NCBI RefSeq assembly: GCF_048569485.1
Contig: NC_134359.1
Span: 25,867,690 to 25,931,689 of the forward strand
Length of the DNA stretch: 64,000 nucleotides
Reading direction: 5' to 3'
DNA from: Anomaloglossus baeobatrachus
Taxonomy: Eukaryota; Chordata; Amphibia; Anura; Aromobatidae
Shown piece by piece: positions 30,976 through 42,157 of the stretch; within the stretch, counting starts at the first letter, position 1; every line of letters starts with the position of its first letter. The notes beneath the pieces were generated by a model. It was not told the origin of the DNA. It did not search any database and saw nothing but the letters and a program-made list of their open reading frames with translations. The position numbers and the translations under genes are program-made.

Positions 30976-31269
30976 CACTGGCCATCTGTCACTCCTCCTC
31001 TTATCTTAGCTAACATCTAATCTCACCTTGCAACTACCCGACAATTAGTTGGCATCTTCCGTTAGCTAGTCCCGGTTGCTACATCGGAGACCTATGCTTT
31101 ACTAGCAGCAGCAGTAACGTTACCACATACATTAAACACATTGCAACTGATACAGTCAGTGGTTTAGCAATGTTTGCCTAAATATGCTATGGAATTCTCA
31201 GCATTGATTGTATCTTTCAAGGTGTGTAAGCTGCCCATCTAATATCTACTAATGTAACCCCAACCACCA

Positions 31270-32065
31270 GACACGCAGGCATTAGAACTTTGCACTAATA
31301 ACAAGCTGGATGATCCCCCTCCTCGATTCCGCAGGATGGTTTCCATAAAGAATTTCAAATTTTGATTAATCTGACTACAGAAGTTTTTATTTTCGCCTTA
31401 GTCCATTTTAAGTGAACTTTGGCTCAGAGCAGTTTATGGATTGTGATTATATGGGGCTTCTTTGCACAATAGAGCTTTTAAATTCATTTGTGTATTGCAA
31501 GACAAACTTTATTCACAAACAATGATTTCTGAAAGTTCCTGAACCCGTGCAGTGATTAGCATGACTAAAACATGCCTGTTTCTAGTGTAGTGCCGCCTGA
31601 GGGCTCTTAGACTACGAGCATCCAATATTGTCCTTCGGTGTTATCCCTTACGTACATGGATTTTTCAGATTCTCTAAATCCTTTTATGATATTATATATT
31701 ATAAATTGTAGATATTTGGATATTCAAAGTATCTGAATTTTAAATTGAGAAGCCTTTTGTGAAATTAATTCACAATTTTTAGATGCAGCTGTTCACAGAT
31801 TAGTGATCCTCTGACCATCTTTGCTTCTGAGAGACTCTGCCTCTAACACGTGATTTTTAAATACAATCATGTGACTGTTGAAAATTGACCCCCTTTTTTA
31901 ATAACTTCCCCTTACTTTTCCAACCATTTGATAACCCTCTCGCAAGGTTTTTTGAGATGTGTTGCTTCCATTGATTTATAAACATGTTAATTTTTTCAAA
32001 TGGAATCTGAGCTATCAACTACGGATTTGTTCTATGATCTGTTATGAATAAAATATGGCTAAAAG
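31270..32065. mobile_element. unclassified interspersed repeat fragment
   Basis: The phrases tgaaagttcctgaacccgtgcagtgatt, gagcatccaatattgtcc and ctgagagactctgcctct, and the run to ttgagatgtgttgcttccattgatt, are ones I recall from a repeat common in fish and amphibians, but I cannot name the family. No open frame remains. Confidence 0.4.
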
Positions 32066-32129
32066 AGATTCTGAAATCTTTATATTCTTGTTTGCTTAAA
32101 ATTTTATACAGCATTCCAACTTTCTTTTT

Positions 32130-32335
32130 CAGAGCTTAAATTGTGTACATATAGTATATATTGTTGTTACATAGTATAAGTTATGTATGTTGTATTTGTC
32201 TATAGTGTCAATTGTCTGTGTAGATTGTATACTGTATACAGTTTCAATTGTGTGTATGTACTTTAGATCGTCTGTGCATAGTGTCAATTGTGTATGTATA
32301 TAGTATATTGTGTGTAATAGACTGTTTATCTCAGG
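32130..32335. repeat. AT-rich degenerate tandem repeat, second block
   Basis: Phrases attgtgtacatatagtatat, agtgtcaattgtctgtgtag and ttgtgtatgtatatagtatattgtgtg repeat. Resembles the block at 29160-29625. Confidence 0.65.
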
Positions 32336-32456
32336 ATCAGTAGTTATTGCTGTTTTAAGGTCTAGGAAAGGAGAGCACAAATCTATTTAGCTCCATTTTC
32401 TTTTATCCTTTACTTGTGGACCTGTAAAGGCTTTCTACTTTCTACTTGTCAGAGTT

Positions 32457-32811
32457 AAAGGGGTTATCCACTAGTTTTACATAGGATAGGTCATCAATGT
32501 CTGATCGGCTGGGGTTTGACACCTTGCACCCCCGCCGATCAGTTGTTGTCGGCCGGAAATGCTGAGCCCCGGCGCTGAACCATCTTCTGACAGTGGCTGC
32601 GACTGGGTACTCCTCCCTCATCCGCCTCCCATTCTAATGTGCAGTACCAGGCTGCGGTCATTATCAGAGGACGGTGCAGCGCCAGAGCTAAGCATTTCCG
32701 ACTGTCTGCTCCCACCGCTGGGACCGAGAGCAGCTGATCGTCGGGGGTGTAACATGTCAGACCTTGGCCTAAGAGTAGGCCATCAGTGTAAAAGTAGTGG
32801 ACAATGCTTTA
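32457..32811. mobile_element. MITE with ggggttatccactagttttac ends
   Basis: Left end aaaggggttatccactag and right end ctagtggacaa-like (gtaaaagtagtggacaatgcttt) are inverted repeats; inner arms gatcggctggggt and ctgatcgtcgggggtgt also pair. A partial relative lies at 63072-63260. Noncoding. Confidence 0.75.
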
Positions 32812-34365
32812 ATGATGAATGATGGCGTTACTGAATGGGACATGTCAAGGCTTGGATGTCTGCTGCTTCCCCACCACAACGTCTACCAAGAGCTAAATAG
32901 AATACCACAGAACATGATTGACTCTGATATAGTCTAAACCCCCCCTTCCCCACACTATCCCTTTCAGTATCGCTATTTCCTTCCCATTTCCTTCTTCTCT
33001 CCCCTCTCTTCCCTCCTTTTTCTTTTGTACTCCGCATCTTCGTTTTAAAAATATTTTTTCGATAAAAAGTTTTAAAATCAGGAATAGCTCACAAAAAAGT
33101 TTTTCATCCATTACAAACTTGCCAGCTATACACCCAAAACACAACTTTGGCACGAAAACCTGATGTGATGGAATTTTTGTTAGTATTTTTCACGTATTCA
33201 GCTTGGAAAAATCTTTCATACGCAGTTGAAAAATCCACTGCAGTTTTTTGTTTGAGGACCTGTGAATTCTTGTCATTCAGATTTAACAGAAGTTACCCTA
33301 CTTTTTAGTCTCCATCACCCGGTGATATATAGTTTTCATCTGGTTTCCAAGAAAGTGGGATCGGTATCTACATTGTAAAATTTAAAAATGCCAGCAATGC
33401 ATGACATGTATTTATAGGAATGCTCATTCCTGATTATCCACTTATGTAAACATATCAGCAATTATTCAAAAAAGAAGCAAAAATGCTAGTTCATTGGATG
33501 ACTGTATCATTTATACCAGCATAAAAATCCCTTCTATTGGCAGCGCATTGTCAAATGTAAACAGGTGATATATTGACGATTGTTCTGTTCCCATCATTCC
33601 ATCATTATTGATTGTTCTGTTCCCATCATTGCTCATCAGTCTATATGAACCGTCCAGTAGTGGACCAGCAATTAATTTGCATATTATTCATTCGGCCAGA
33701 AATCGGCATTGTAAATGCACTCTAAATGTGTGATGGTCCAAAAACTTTGGTGCCTATGGTTATTTTTTTTATTTTTTTGGATTCACAGTTTGTCAGAAAT
33801 GATCCTTGCCAATGTCACTTCTCCCTTCTTTTTTTAGAATAGCACATTCATATGGCATATGAACACCAGCCTTAGGCACCTTATTATAGAGTCATTTTGT
33901 TTTATTCATGTCCGGTTACACAAAAGCAAAATAAAGTCCCGTTACCTGTAAATATTTGGGATTGGGCAACTGGAACTTCTGTATGAGCATCATATACTCG
34001 TGTGAAACCAGCCCCGGGCCAAGAAGAAACACATAGCAAATGTGTGCAGTGACTTAGGTAGAGTCCAATCAACCCCGGTTTAAAATTGGCCCCCTACCCC
34101 ATCCCCCCGAATGTTGGTCAGATGTATGGGCTCTTGTAGCATTCTAAATCCTATGACGATATATGTGTTGCCCCTGTCCCCCATTGTGTAGTAGTAATCA
34201 CAAATTACTATAGGCAAAAGAAGAATACCCTAAATAAAGACCCTAAACAAAAGTATAACTTTCATTGTATCTATTAATAATGGAATAGTTACACTACAAT
34301 ATTAAGAACACATTATGCAATAAAAGTGAGAAGTTCAGTGCACCAAGTATATACTAGTATACACT
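32812..34365. other. noncoding AT-rich DNA
   Basis: No gene. A duplicated phrase attgttctgttcccatcatt lies at about 33578-33597 and 33609-33628. Otherwise nothing recognised. Confidence 0.4.
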
Positions 34366-34788
34366 AAAGCTGGTGTCACACATAACGACGACGACAACGA
34401 CGTCGCTGCAACGTCACCATATTCTGTGACGTTGCAGAGACCTCAACAGCGACGTCGCTGTGTGTGACACATAACAACGATCAGACCCCTGCTGCGAAAT
34501 CGTTGCTCGCACCTGAATGCTCCAGGTCATTTTTTGATCACTGCTATCCCGCTGCGCCATGCTGATAAGCTGATAATCCTTGTGTTTGACACCGCAGCAG
34601 CGACGCTACGCTACGTCTGAAACCACACAACGACCGTCGACGTCGCTATGATCGCTGCTCCGTCGCTGCTTTTTAGAACATGTTTGACAGCTTACTAACG
34701 ATCATCTATGGTCGCTGCTACGTCACAGAATATGGTGACGTTGCAGCAACGTCGTTGTCGTCATCGTTATGTGTGACACCAGCTTAAG
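34366..34788. mobile_element. palindromic MITE, taagctggtgtcacac family
   Basis: Left arm ctggtgtcacacataacgac...cgtcaccatattctgtgacgt and right arm tcacagaatatggtgacgttgcagcaacgtcgttgtcgtc...gtgtgacaccag are inverted repeats of roughly 70-100 bp. Further internal palindromes (agcgacgtcgct). Noncoding. Confidence 0.85.
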
Positions 34789-34801
34789 TAGCAGGTATAT
34801 T

Positions 34802-34954
34802 CCAAGTTAATGGTAAATCCCTATGTGGCCATGGACCAGAATTATGCTAATGATATGCAAATACAATGTTGGGTAATGATCGGTATCATAGAGGATAGTG
34901 ATTCCTTAGCATAATTGTGCTCCACAGCCACATAGGGATTTACCATTGACTTGG
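34802..34954. mobile_element. 153-bp foldback repeat
   Basis: Left arm ccaagttaatggtaaatccc and right arm gggatttaccattgacttgg pair, continuing through tatgtggc...gccacata, gaattatgctaa...ttagcataatt. Nearly the whole element is a hairpin of about 60-bp arms. Confidence 0.88.
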
Positions 34955-34973
34955 ATTATTCCCAAGTACTGGG

Positions 34974-35663
34974 TGTGACAACATGGACTCTGTCAGTGCC
35001 TAGCAAGGGTTAAAGTTTCTTAACATTCAGCTAGACATGAAGAGATTTTGTTTATGGACTGGGGATAAGCCCTCATTTTTTCTGACTCAGGAGTCTATTG
35101 TTAAAGTTCTTGTTGACTCATGTAATTACCTTGGCCAGAGAGGATCAGATACCCAGACAAATCAATTGTGTGAACCTCGATTGTATTGCTATGTGTATTT
35201 GGTTGCGATGTGGCTTGGCTGTTTCTCCCTCATCTCTGTCAGAGACCATTACTGCTGGGGATGTTTTACATACTATATGGACTTCAGCATCGAATGCAAG
35301 GATTCGGCTATCAAGGACTACCTAGGGAAGGAATCCAGCTTGGGACAATCCAGCCACCTGACTATAGGCTTTGCGGTCCTCAGACTGCTTCCTAAATCTG
35401 GCGTTATTCCAGTCTCGGTGGGTGCTCGCCGAAAGCGGGGTGCTGCTGGTTTGGAGTAAGTAACCCTGGAAGCTCTGAGGCACGGACATTCTAATCCCTG
35501 GTGAGCCAGCGGAAGGGGGAGAAACTGTTGCCGGTTACATTCTGTGGTTTTGCTGGTTATGTGCCGTTAATTGTTTGGGGATCCAATAAAGTCTTAATAT
35601 TGTGATTCCCTCACCCTGTGTTGTCTCAGTAGTGTTCCGCCCACGGTTAAGGAGGTCGGGCAT
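34974..35663 (+). mobile_element. probable solo LTR
   Basis: Starts tgtgacaacatggactctgtc, has an AATAAA at 35585-35590 followed by a T/G-rich stretch, and sequence ending near aggaggtcgggca. This is the layout of an LTR (U3, signal, U5) but the right border and target duplication are not settled. A 140-codon open stretch inside (35037-35459) matches nothing I know. Confidence 0.5.
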
Positions 35664-35917
35664 TTAGTTGGGATGAGCCCTGGGCCATGCTGTCTTTCTA
35701 AAGGCGGCCGGGCCAGCGGACAAGAGCAACCACTGACCCCCGTGTTTCCACACTGGGAACCTATGCAATACTAGTATGTATTTGGTACATTGAGCTTCTA
35801 ATTTAGTTAGGGTACCCTTAATTTGTCCATGGGAATTTGTGATTATAATAGTTAAGCCTACGCTGGCTACGAAATAGTGCCCAATTGTTCCATTATGTAG
35901 TAACGTCTCCCATCCTG
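35664..35917. other. noncoding DNA
   Basis: Nothing recognised between the LTR-like segment and the next minisatellite. Confidence 0.4.
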
Positions 35918-36275
35918 TACTAATGTCCCTCATCCTGAGCCCCTCCCGGGTATATTTCCCCCAGACTGGACCCTTCTTGGCATATATATCTCCTCATTCT
36001 GGCCCTTTTCCTGATATGTATGTCCCCCATCCTGGGCCCTTTCCTGGTATATATGTCGTCCATCCTGGGCCCCTTCCTGATATGTATGTCCCCCATCCTG
36101 GTCTTTTCCTGGTATAAATGTCACACATACTGGGCTACTTCCTGGTATTTATGTCCCCCATCCTGGTCCCCTTCCTGGTATAGATGTCCCCCTTCCTTGG
36201 CCAATTCTTGGTATATATGTCCCCCCATCCTGGGTCCCTTCCTAGTATATATGTCCCCCATCCTGATATATTTAT
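35918..36275. repeat. minisatellite, about 36-bp unit
   Basis: About nine units of the form tatatgtcccccatcctgggccccttcctgg, with scattered substitutions. Open frames through it encode a Pro/Tyr-rich periodic peptide and are by-products. Confidence 0.92.
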
Positions 36276-37857
36276 TCACTATTCTGTCGCTGTTTTCTAA
36301 CGCATAAAAAAATCAAAACATTCTTCTCACTTTCCTTTGCTCCCTTGATGCACAATGTCTTCTTAATCAGCTGGAGTAGAGGCCGGTAGCTGACATTGAC
36401 GTGGTATCATGTGTTCACTGCTATATGCCTGTGACTGGCGTGCCAATGTCAGCTGCTGGTTTCTGATTGGCCATCAGTGTGTATTGCAGCGCAAAGGCCT
36501 GGTGCGTCTCACTGAATGTGCATCCAGCTTAAATAGAGGCTCATGCTCGTTGCAAACTCTTTGACCATGATCATTATACCCCTGGCCTGTATGTGTAGAA
36601 TTCAACTCTACACTTTTCATTAAAAAAAAAAAAAAGTCTGTGTGCGTTTGTGTATTTCAATAAATCCAAGCATTGACTCATTCAGTTTGGCTACACAAAC
36701 GATTAACTTGTAAAATCCACTTTAATGGCACAAAATGTGTTTTGAAATATTAGTAGAAAATCGACCAATAGCAACATTCTTATATTAAAAAAAAAAAAGA
36801 ATGAACAAAAAAAATGTAAATAAAAAAAAAAAAAAATCTTTTAATGAGAATAATACAAGGACATCCTTTTGCTATTGAAAATACTACAAGCACAAACATT
36901 CTTAAACTGTTTTTCGATGGTTGTTCTTTATCCGTAAACAATGATGAATTTGATTGTCATTGATTTTTTTTGTGTGTGTCGCGAGTCTTATTCTTATTAA
37001 GATCCATCAATTTTTTTTTCCTTGTAACTATTTACGCACCTCGGATAAATAAAAAGTCAACCACTTGGCTGATAAATTATAAAATACCGTAAGTCCTAAA
37101 ATAATCATAAATTAACCAAAATGACTAGAAAAAAGATATAGAAATCATCAATCATCAATAAACTTGTTTTTTTTTATACCCAGAACATTTCTTTTGTCAA
37201 GCAAATTTTCACAACTATTACATAATATATTATTTCAAAAAGGCCTCAAAATGGAAAATTTTTAGAAATAGGTAGTTTGCATGCACATTGTACAACAGAA
37301 TTAAAAAAAACATTTTTTTTATTTTTTTTGCATTTTTTTAATCTTTTTTTTTTCAAAAGGAGGATTTAATATACACAATTTAACTATTTGGTTATGATAC
37401 AAAATAAAATGTCATAAGCCCTGTTTTGTTTGACTCGATGATAACTGCATATTTTGTGTCCGATTTGTGTACATGCTTGTGAAGAAAGTTTTTTGATGGA
37501 ACAATCTGAAAATGTAAAATGTAAAATGTGTCCTTAATTATTATGACATTTATTTTAAAATTGAATTTAAATAAAAAAATAAATAATAATAAACCTAATG
37601 CATAAAACTGATTCATTGAGTTCCTCTTTGTTAGAAAAGTCCACCCAAAGTTCTGCAAGGTGCCGAGTGGTTTTAACTTTGGACTTACAAACTTTATATA
37701 AAAGACTGACTGTGTTACATGATTAAATTGAGCAAAAAATAAAAATGAGTCTATGCACATTCCCCTTAGTATTTACGGCAGTATTTTATTATATATGCTT
37801 GGTGTTGTTTTTAACTTTATTGTGTTTTTAGCTATTTTAACCTACATTTTTTATACT
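36276..37857. other. AT-rich noncoding DNA with A/T homopolymers
   Basis: Several runs of 8-15 A or T (for example near 36620, 36790, 36820, 37310-37350). A 122-codon minus-strand open stretch at 37392-37760 is low-complexity and unlike a known protein; I do not call it a gene. Confidence 0.5.
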
Positions 37858-38790
37858 AAAGGGAACCTGTCACCTGATTTTGGCCTTCTAAACTAAAACT
37901 AGCGTCATGAAGGTGAAGTTGTCACCCAAATTTGGCCTTCTAAACTAAAACTAGCGTCATGAAGGTGAAGTTGTCACCCAAATTTGCCCTTCTAAACTAA
38001 AACTAGCACCATGAAGGTGAAGTTGTCACCTAATTTTGACCTTCTAAACTAAAACTAGCACCATGAAAGTGCACTATACCCCCTGACCCCCCTGTAGGCC
38101 CCAATAATACCGTTATAAAATTTTTGTCCTGTATGTAAATTGTCCGGTCGGTCCAATGGGCGTCCTAATCTGCGCCTCCTGTCCCTCCTTTCAACCTTCC
38201 TCCTGTGCTGATTGACATAGATGACACCATTCAGGTTGGTGGGCAAAATTTCCATATTCCCAGTTCGCGCAAGTGCATTTCGCTCTAACTTGTTGAGGGC
38301 AGAGCCAAAAACATAGCTTCGCCTGCTCGAGCCGGGAGTTCTCTGCGCAGGGGTGAGATTTTGCCCAGAGAAGTGGATGAAGTGGGTGAAATCATCCAGA
38401 TCGTTGGGCAAAATCTCCGATCTGTGCAAAAACTTGCCGGTTCGCGCAGTCGCACCTATGTTTTCAGGTCTACCCGCAATAGGGTACAGCAAAGTGCTCC
38501 TGCGCAAGCCGGGAATATGTCTGAGCAGGTGCAAGATTGTGCCCAACTACTTGAATGGCATCTGAGGAATAGGAGGCATCCGAGGCTTAGGAGAAGGGCC
38601 AAAGGAAGTACAGAAGGCGCAGATCAGACCGGACAATTTACATACAGGGCTGGAGATTTTATAAAGGTATTTGTGGGGTCTACAGGAAGGAGTCAGGAGG
38701 TAATGTGCACTTTTATAGAATGCAGCACAGGCGATGCTTAAGGTGCTAATTTTAGTTTCAAAGGCCAAAATCTGGTAACAGGTTCCCTTT
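37858..38790. mobile_element. MITE with aaagggaacctgtcacc ends and 52-bp internal repeats
   Basis: Ends aaagggaacctgtcacctgattttggcc and (reverse) aaagggaacctgttaccagattttggcc form inverted repeats extending through cttctaaactaaaactagc. The left side has four copies of a 52-bp unit starting gtcacc at 37869, 37921, 37973 and 38025. An inner palindrome pairs tgtaaattgtccggtc (near 38135) with gaccggacaatttaca (near 38627). Noncoding. Confidence 0.88.
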
Positions 38791-39289
38791 CAGGACACAT
38801 TTTGAATGAATTATGCATATCTCAATGGCATGTAAAACGTACACCAAATCCTAATTCTCAGGCTCCTCTAACTGTCTAAAGTTGGGACACCGTATATTAG
38901 TGTTCGTGCTATGTGGAAGAAGTGAATTTCTTGGCCATTTAGGCTCCAGAGCTAAACTACAGCTGCAACTTCTTTAGTTGCTCATCCTTTATGGCAATAG
39001 GCAAATTGACAAGTCTTTTGTATATAACAAAAAACAAAAAATCTCAAAATATCATACTTATTCCCTTTATTCTCTTTAAGCACAGATATTGAATATTAAT
39101 ATTACTGTTAGATATTTGGTTATGTTATATATTGTATATGTAATATATTTTAAATGTGTGATAGACAGATACTGCTCTAAGATATGTCTGTGGATTCCAG
39201 CTCCACATTTGGCAAAAAAATTATATATATTAGACCTTTTTTGGAGTTTGCTTTACACATATATTTTCTCCTGCTTTCTGTTTAGAGAT
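38791..39289. other. noncoding DNA
   Basis: AT-rich, no feature recognised. Confidence 0.4.
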
Positions 39290-39297
39290 GTTATTAT

Positions 39298-39545
39298 TAG
39301 GGATGATTGAATACTTCAAATATTCGGCTATGCCCATATTCGACGAATAGGTCTATGGGACCTATTTGCGAATATTCGATGCACAATGTAAGTCTATGGG
39401 AAACCTGAATTGTTGCCGAATAGCAAGTATTCGGGCTTCCCATAGACTTACATTGCGTATCGAATATTCACATAGTGGCGACCTATTCGTCGAATATTGG
39501 CGAAGCCGAATATTACCAAATATTTGTGATATTCGATCATCCCTA
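39298..39545. mobile_element. hAT MITE, 248 bp, with 8-bp target duplication
   Basis: Ends TAGGGATGATtGAATA and TATTCGATCATCCCTA; target duplication GTTATTAT at 39290-39297 and 39546-39553. Interior palindromic (cccatagacttacatt twice in opposite sense, attcgacgaat words). Confidence 0.93.
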
Positions 39546-39553
39546 GTTATTAT

Positions 39554-39953
39554 GACTATAGAACTTAAAAATCTAAAAGATTTTGATAAAGGTTTTGTAA
39601 ATTTTTCTAACTTTCAAAAAATAGCATTAATTTTAATCGACATCTATATAATCTTTTTCAAAAATATTAGATGTGGGCCAATCCAATGTGTCTTTCATAC
39701 AGGAAAGTATCATTGATAGGTCAACAATTTCCTACTTAAAAATATACATATTTTGTAGATTGAAGCAAATAAAACCCCGGTACAGTGATCAAGTTGGTGA
39801 TCTGTTTTTTAAAAAATTGCGCTGAAATCATTAACTTTGTAACTGTTTTCTCTGGGATTGAAGCTAATACCTACGGATAACAGCATTTCTAGCCTGCCAA
39901 ATACGATACAAAGATACAGACAATGCAGAATAATTAAATACGTAAGCGTACAC
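39554..39953. other. noncoding AT-rich DNA
   Basis: Nothing recognised. Confidence 0.4.
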
Positions 39954-39956
39954 TTA

Positions 39957-40527
39957 AGGCCACTTTACACACAGTGACATCACTAGCGATATCGCTGGTG
40001 AAAGCACAAGACCCCGTCAGTTGTGCGTCACGGGCAAATCGCTGCCTGTGGCGCACAACATTGCTAACACCCGTCACACATACTTACCTGCTTAGTGACG
40101 TTTCTGTGGCCTGCGAACCGCCTCCTTTCTAAGGAAGAGGTTTATGCGGCATCACAGCGGTGTCACTAAGCGGCCACCCAATAGAAGCGGAGGAGCGGAG
40201 ATGAGCGGCCGTAACATCCTGCCCACCTCCTTCCTTCCTCATTGGCGGCGGGCAAAGGTACGATGTTGTTCCTCGTTCCTGCAGTGTCACACATAGCGAT
40301 GTGTGCTGCCGCAGGAACGACGAACAACATCGTACCTGCAGCAGCAACGATATTTGAGATTAGAACGCCGTGTCAACGATCAACGACATGGTGAGTATTT
40401 TTGATCATAAGCGGTTCTTCGTACGTTTCACACGCAACGAGGTCGCTAACAAGGCTGGATGTGCGTCACAAATTCCGTGACCCCCAACGACATCTCGTTA
40501 GCGATGTCGTTGCGTGTAAAGTGGCCT
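39957..40527. mobile_element. Harbinger-like MITE, copy 2, with TTA duplication
   Basis: Ends AGGCCACTTTACACaCA and (reverse) AGGCCACTTTACACGCA flanked by TTA at 39954-39956 and 40528-40530. A 3-bp TTA/TWA target is typical of PIF/Harbinger. Interior matches the MITE at 25547 in opposite-strand and same-strand blocks (gtcacgggcaaatcgctgcc, cctccttccttcctcattgg). Confidence 0.88.
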
Positions 40528-40530
40528 TTA

Positions 40531-40887
40531 GTTGATGGATTTGAGCACAGAGCATGTGTAGTTTAGTAACTGTACATCTACCTAGGATGTACTGTTAGAA
40601 ATGTAAAAGTTATATCCAGGGCTTTTTTAAAAAACAATAAAATGTGCCTGAGCAGTAAGTTATTGCTGCCTACCTGCTTGTTGTGCCCGATGCCGTTCTT
40701 CACCGTCAGAGAGTGGTCACAGATTGCTTGTGCCGCTGATACAATGACTTTGTTAACAAAGTGGAGGTTTCTTTTCTGCTCTGCTGAGTGGACGGGGCGA
40801 GACAGCCGAAGTCATGCTGATTAACATCCGGCTTCTTCCTGCCTAACTGGGATAGCCTGCTGTCAATCAGCGTGACTTTGGCAGTGA
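40531..40887. other. noncoding DNA
   Basis: No frame or repeat family recognised. Confidence 0.35.
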
Positions 40888-40895
40888 CACCCATC

Positions 40896-41337
40896 TAGAG
40901 ATGAGCGAGCCTTATGTTCAAGGTTCAAAGTTCAGGTTCAAAAACAGGCTACAAAAAACCCAGACTTTGGGTTCGAAGTTTGAGTGAGTTATGAGTGCAA
41001 ACCACTCAAGCGAGCAGCGCTGTGCTTGGGTATTATTGATGCTCAGTCCTGTGCAAGCCACATGCAGTGCTTGAATGGCTTACAATGGAGGGAAAATCAG
41101 CATGTCAGAAAAATTTGTGTAATTTGCACACATAAAAAAAAAAATAACATTTTCAAAAACCTCACCCATCCTCCCCCAGAAGTGTTCTGCTTATGGCCTG
41201 CAGCATGTGGATGGAGGCACCAACTGCTGAATTACTGATCCATTGAGATTCAGGTCAAATCAGGGTCCCAAACTGAACTTTATCTAAGGTGCGACTGTGC
41301 CCTCAGAACTGAACTTCCAAAGGTTCGCTCATCTCTA
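40896..41337. mobile_element. hAT MITE, 442 bp, with 8-bp target duplication
   Basis: Ends TAGAGATGAGCGAgCC and (reverse) TAGAGATGAGCGAACC; target duplication CACCCATC at 40888-40895 and 41338-41345. A close relative lies at 52339-52779 (shared gcagcgctgtgc, attgatgctcantcctgtgcaagcc). Confidence 0.95.
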
Positions 41338-41345
41338 CACCCATC

Positions 41346-41921
41346 TACAAAGCAGAGGAGATGAGAGGCCGCTGCTCTGTTGTCGCAACGTCAGCGGAAG
41401 CTGCAGAATCGCTGGCAGGAACAGCCTGTGACTGGCGCCGCGAACAACAGGAAAGTAGGTAGCAAGTACATGCCTGTTACTGCTTAGGCAAATTTTTTTG
41501 TAATGTCCCAGACAACCCCTTATAACTCATGCAATTTTTTCACTGGGAAATATTTTAAGGTCTACATTTTTTCCCTCCAGTCTCGAGTATAGTCTGTGTC
41601 AAGTATTGCAGGTGAATGGGGCAATTCAAGTAGATGGGGCAATAACAGACACAGCCCAAAGATAACAGAGGCACTGTGGAAGGAAAATAAGTACTCCCTA
41701 ATTTTAAAGCCTAAGTTGTAATCAATACATTCACGCTGATTTTTATTCCACAATGGATCATGAGATTTTATGGTGAAAGTTTGAAGGAACACTGCGCCTT
41801 TTAAATGGCAAAGCTGTGCTACCGTGAACCATGGACTTGGTGGGTTTCGTGAGGAGAACTACCTGCCTCATAAACTGTTGACTTTGAGACTCAAGAGACA
41901 TTATGGTCTACACTCGGTACA
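41346..41921. other. noncoding DNA, probable repeat remnant
   Basis: The stretch 41540-41710 (ggtgaatggggcaattcaag..agacacagcccaaagataacag) looks like part of an interspersed repeat but its ends are not visible. Confidence 0.3.
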
Positions 41922-42157
41922 TGCTGAACAAATGGAGAGAAGGGGTTCATCCACGCTGCCGTAGGAATGGAGATCAAGAAGAACAGATCCTTGATAGTGA
42001 TTTATTGTCAACGCATTTAAGAGCAAAAACAAGCCCTTCTTCAAGACAATCATCATCTGAAGAAGAGTTGCTTTTACTCCGAAACTTATTGGAAATAAAT
42101 CACTATCGCCATTCTAACATCAGCGAGGATTAACCCCTTCTCTCCAGTTGTTCAGCA
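41922..42157. ncRNA. structured repeat with hammerhead-like core (hypothetical)
   Basis: Nested inverted arms: outer 41922-41947 with 42132-42157 (tgctgaacaaatggagagaa / ttctctccagttgttcagca), inner perfect 14-bp arm GATAGTGATTTATT (41993-42006) with AATAAATCACTATC (42094-42107). Inside is CTGAAGA (42057-42063), a 4-bp hairpin GAGT/ACTC (42065-42068, 42076-42079) and CGAAAC (42080-42085), matching the hammerhead consensus CUGANGA-stem II-GAAA; GTC (42007-42009) could be the cleavage triplet. Stem I is not convincing, so activity is doubtful. No coding. Confidence 0.35.

Noticed and set aside
35037-35459. 140-codon plus-strand frame as a gene
   Set aside because: Lies inside a probable solo LTR and shows no recognisable domain.
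37392-37760. 122-codon minus-strand frame as a gene
   Set aside because: Low-complexity Phe/Lys/Ile-rich sequence in AT-rich DNA; no family, no splice or promoter context.
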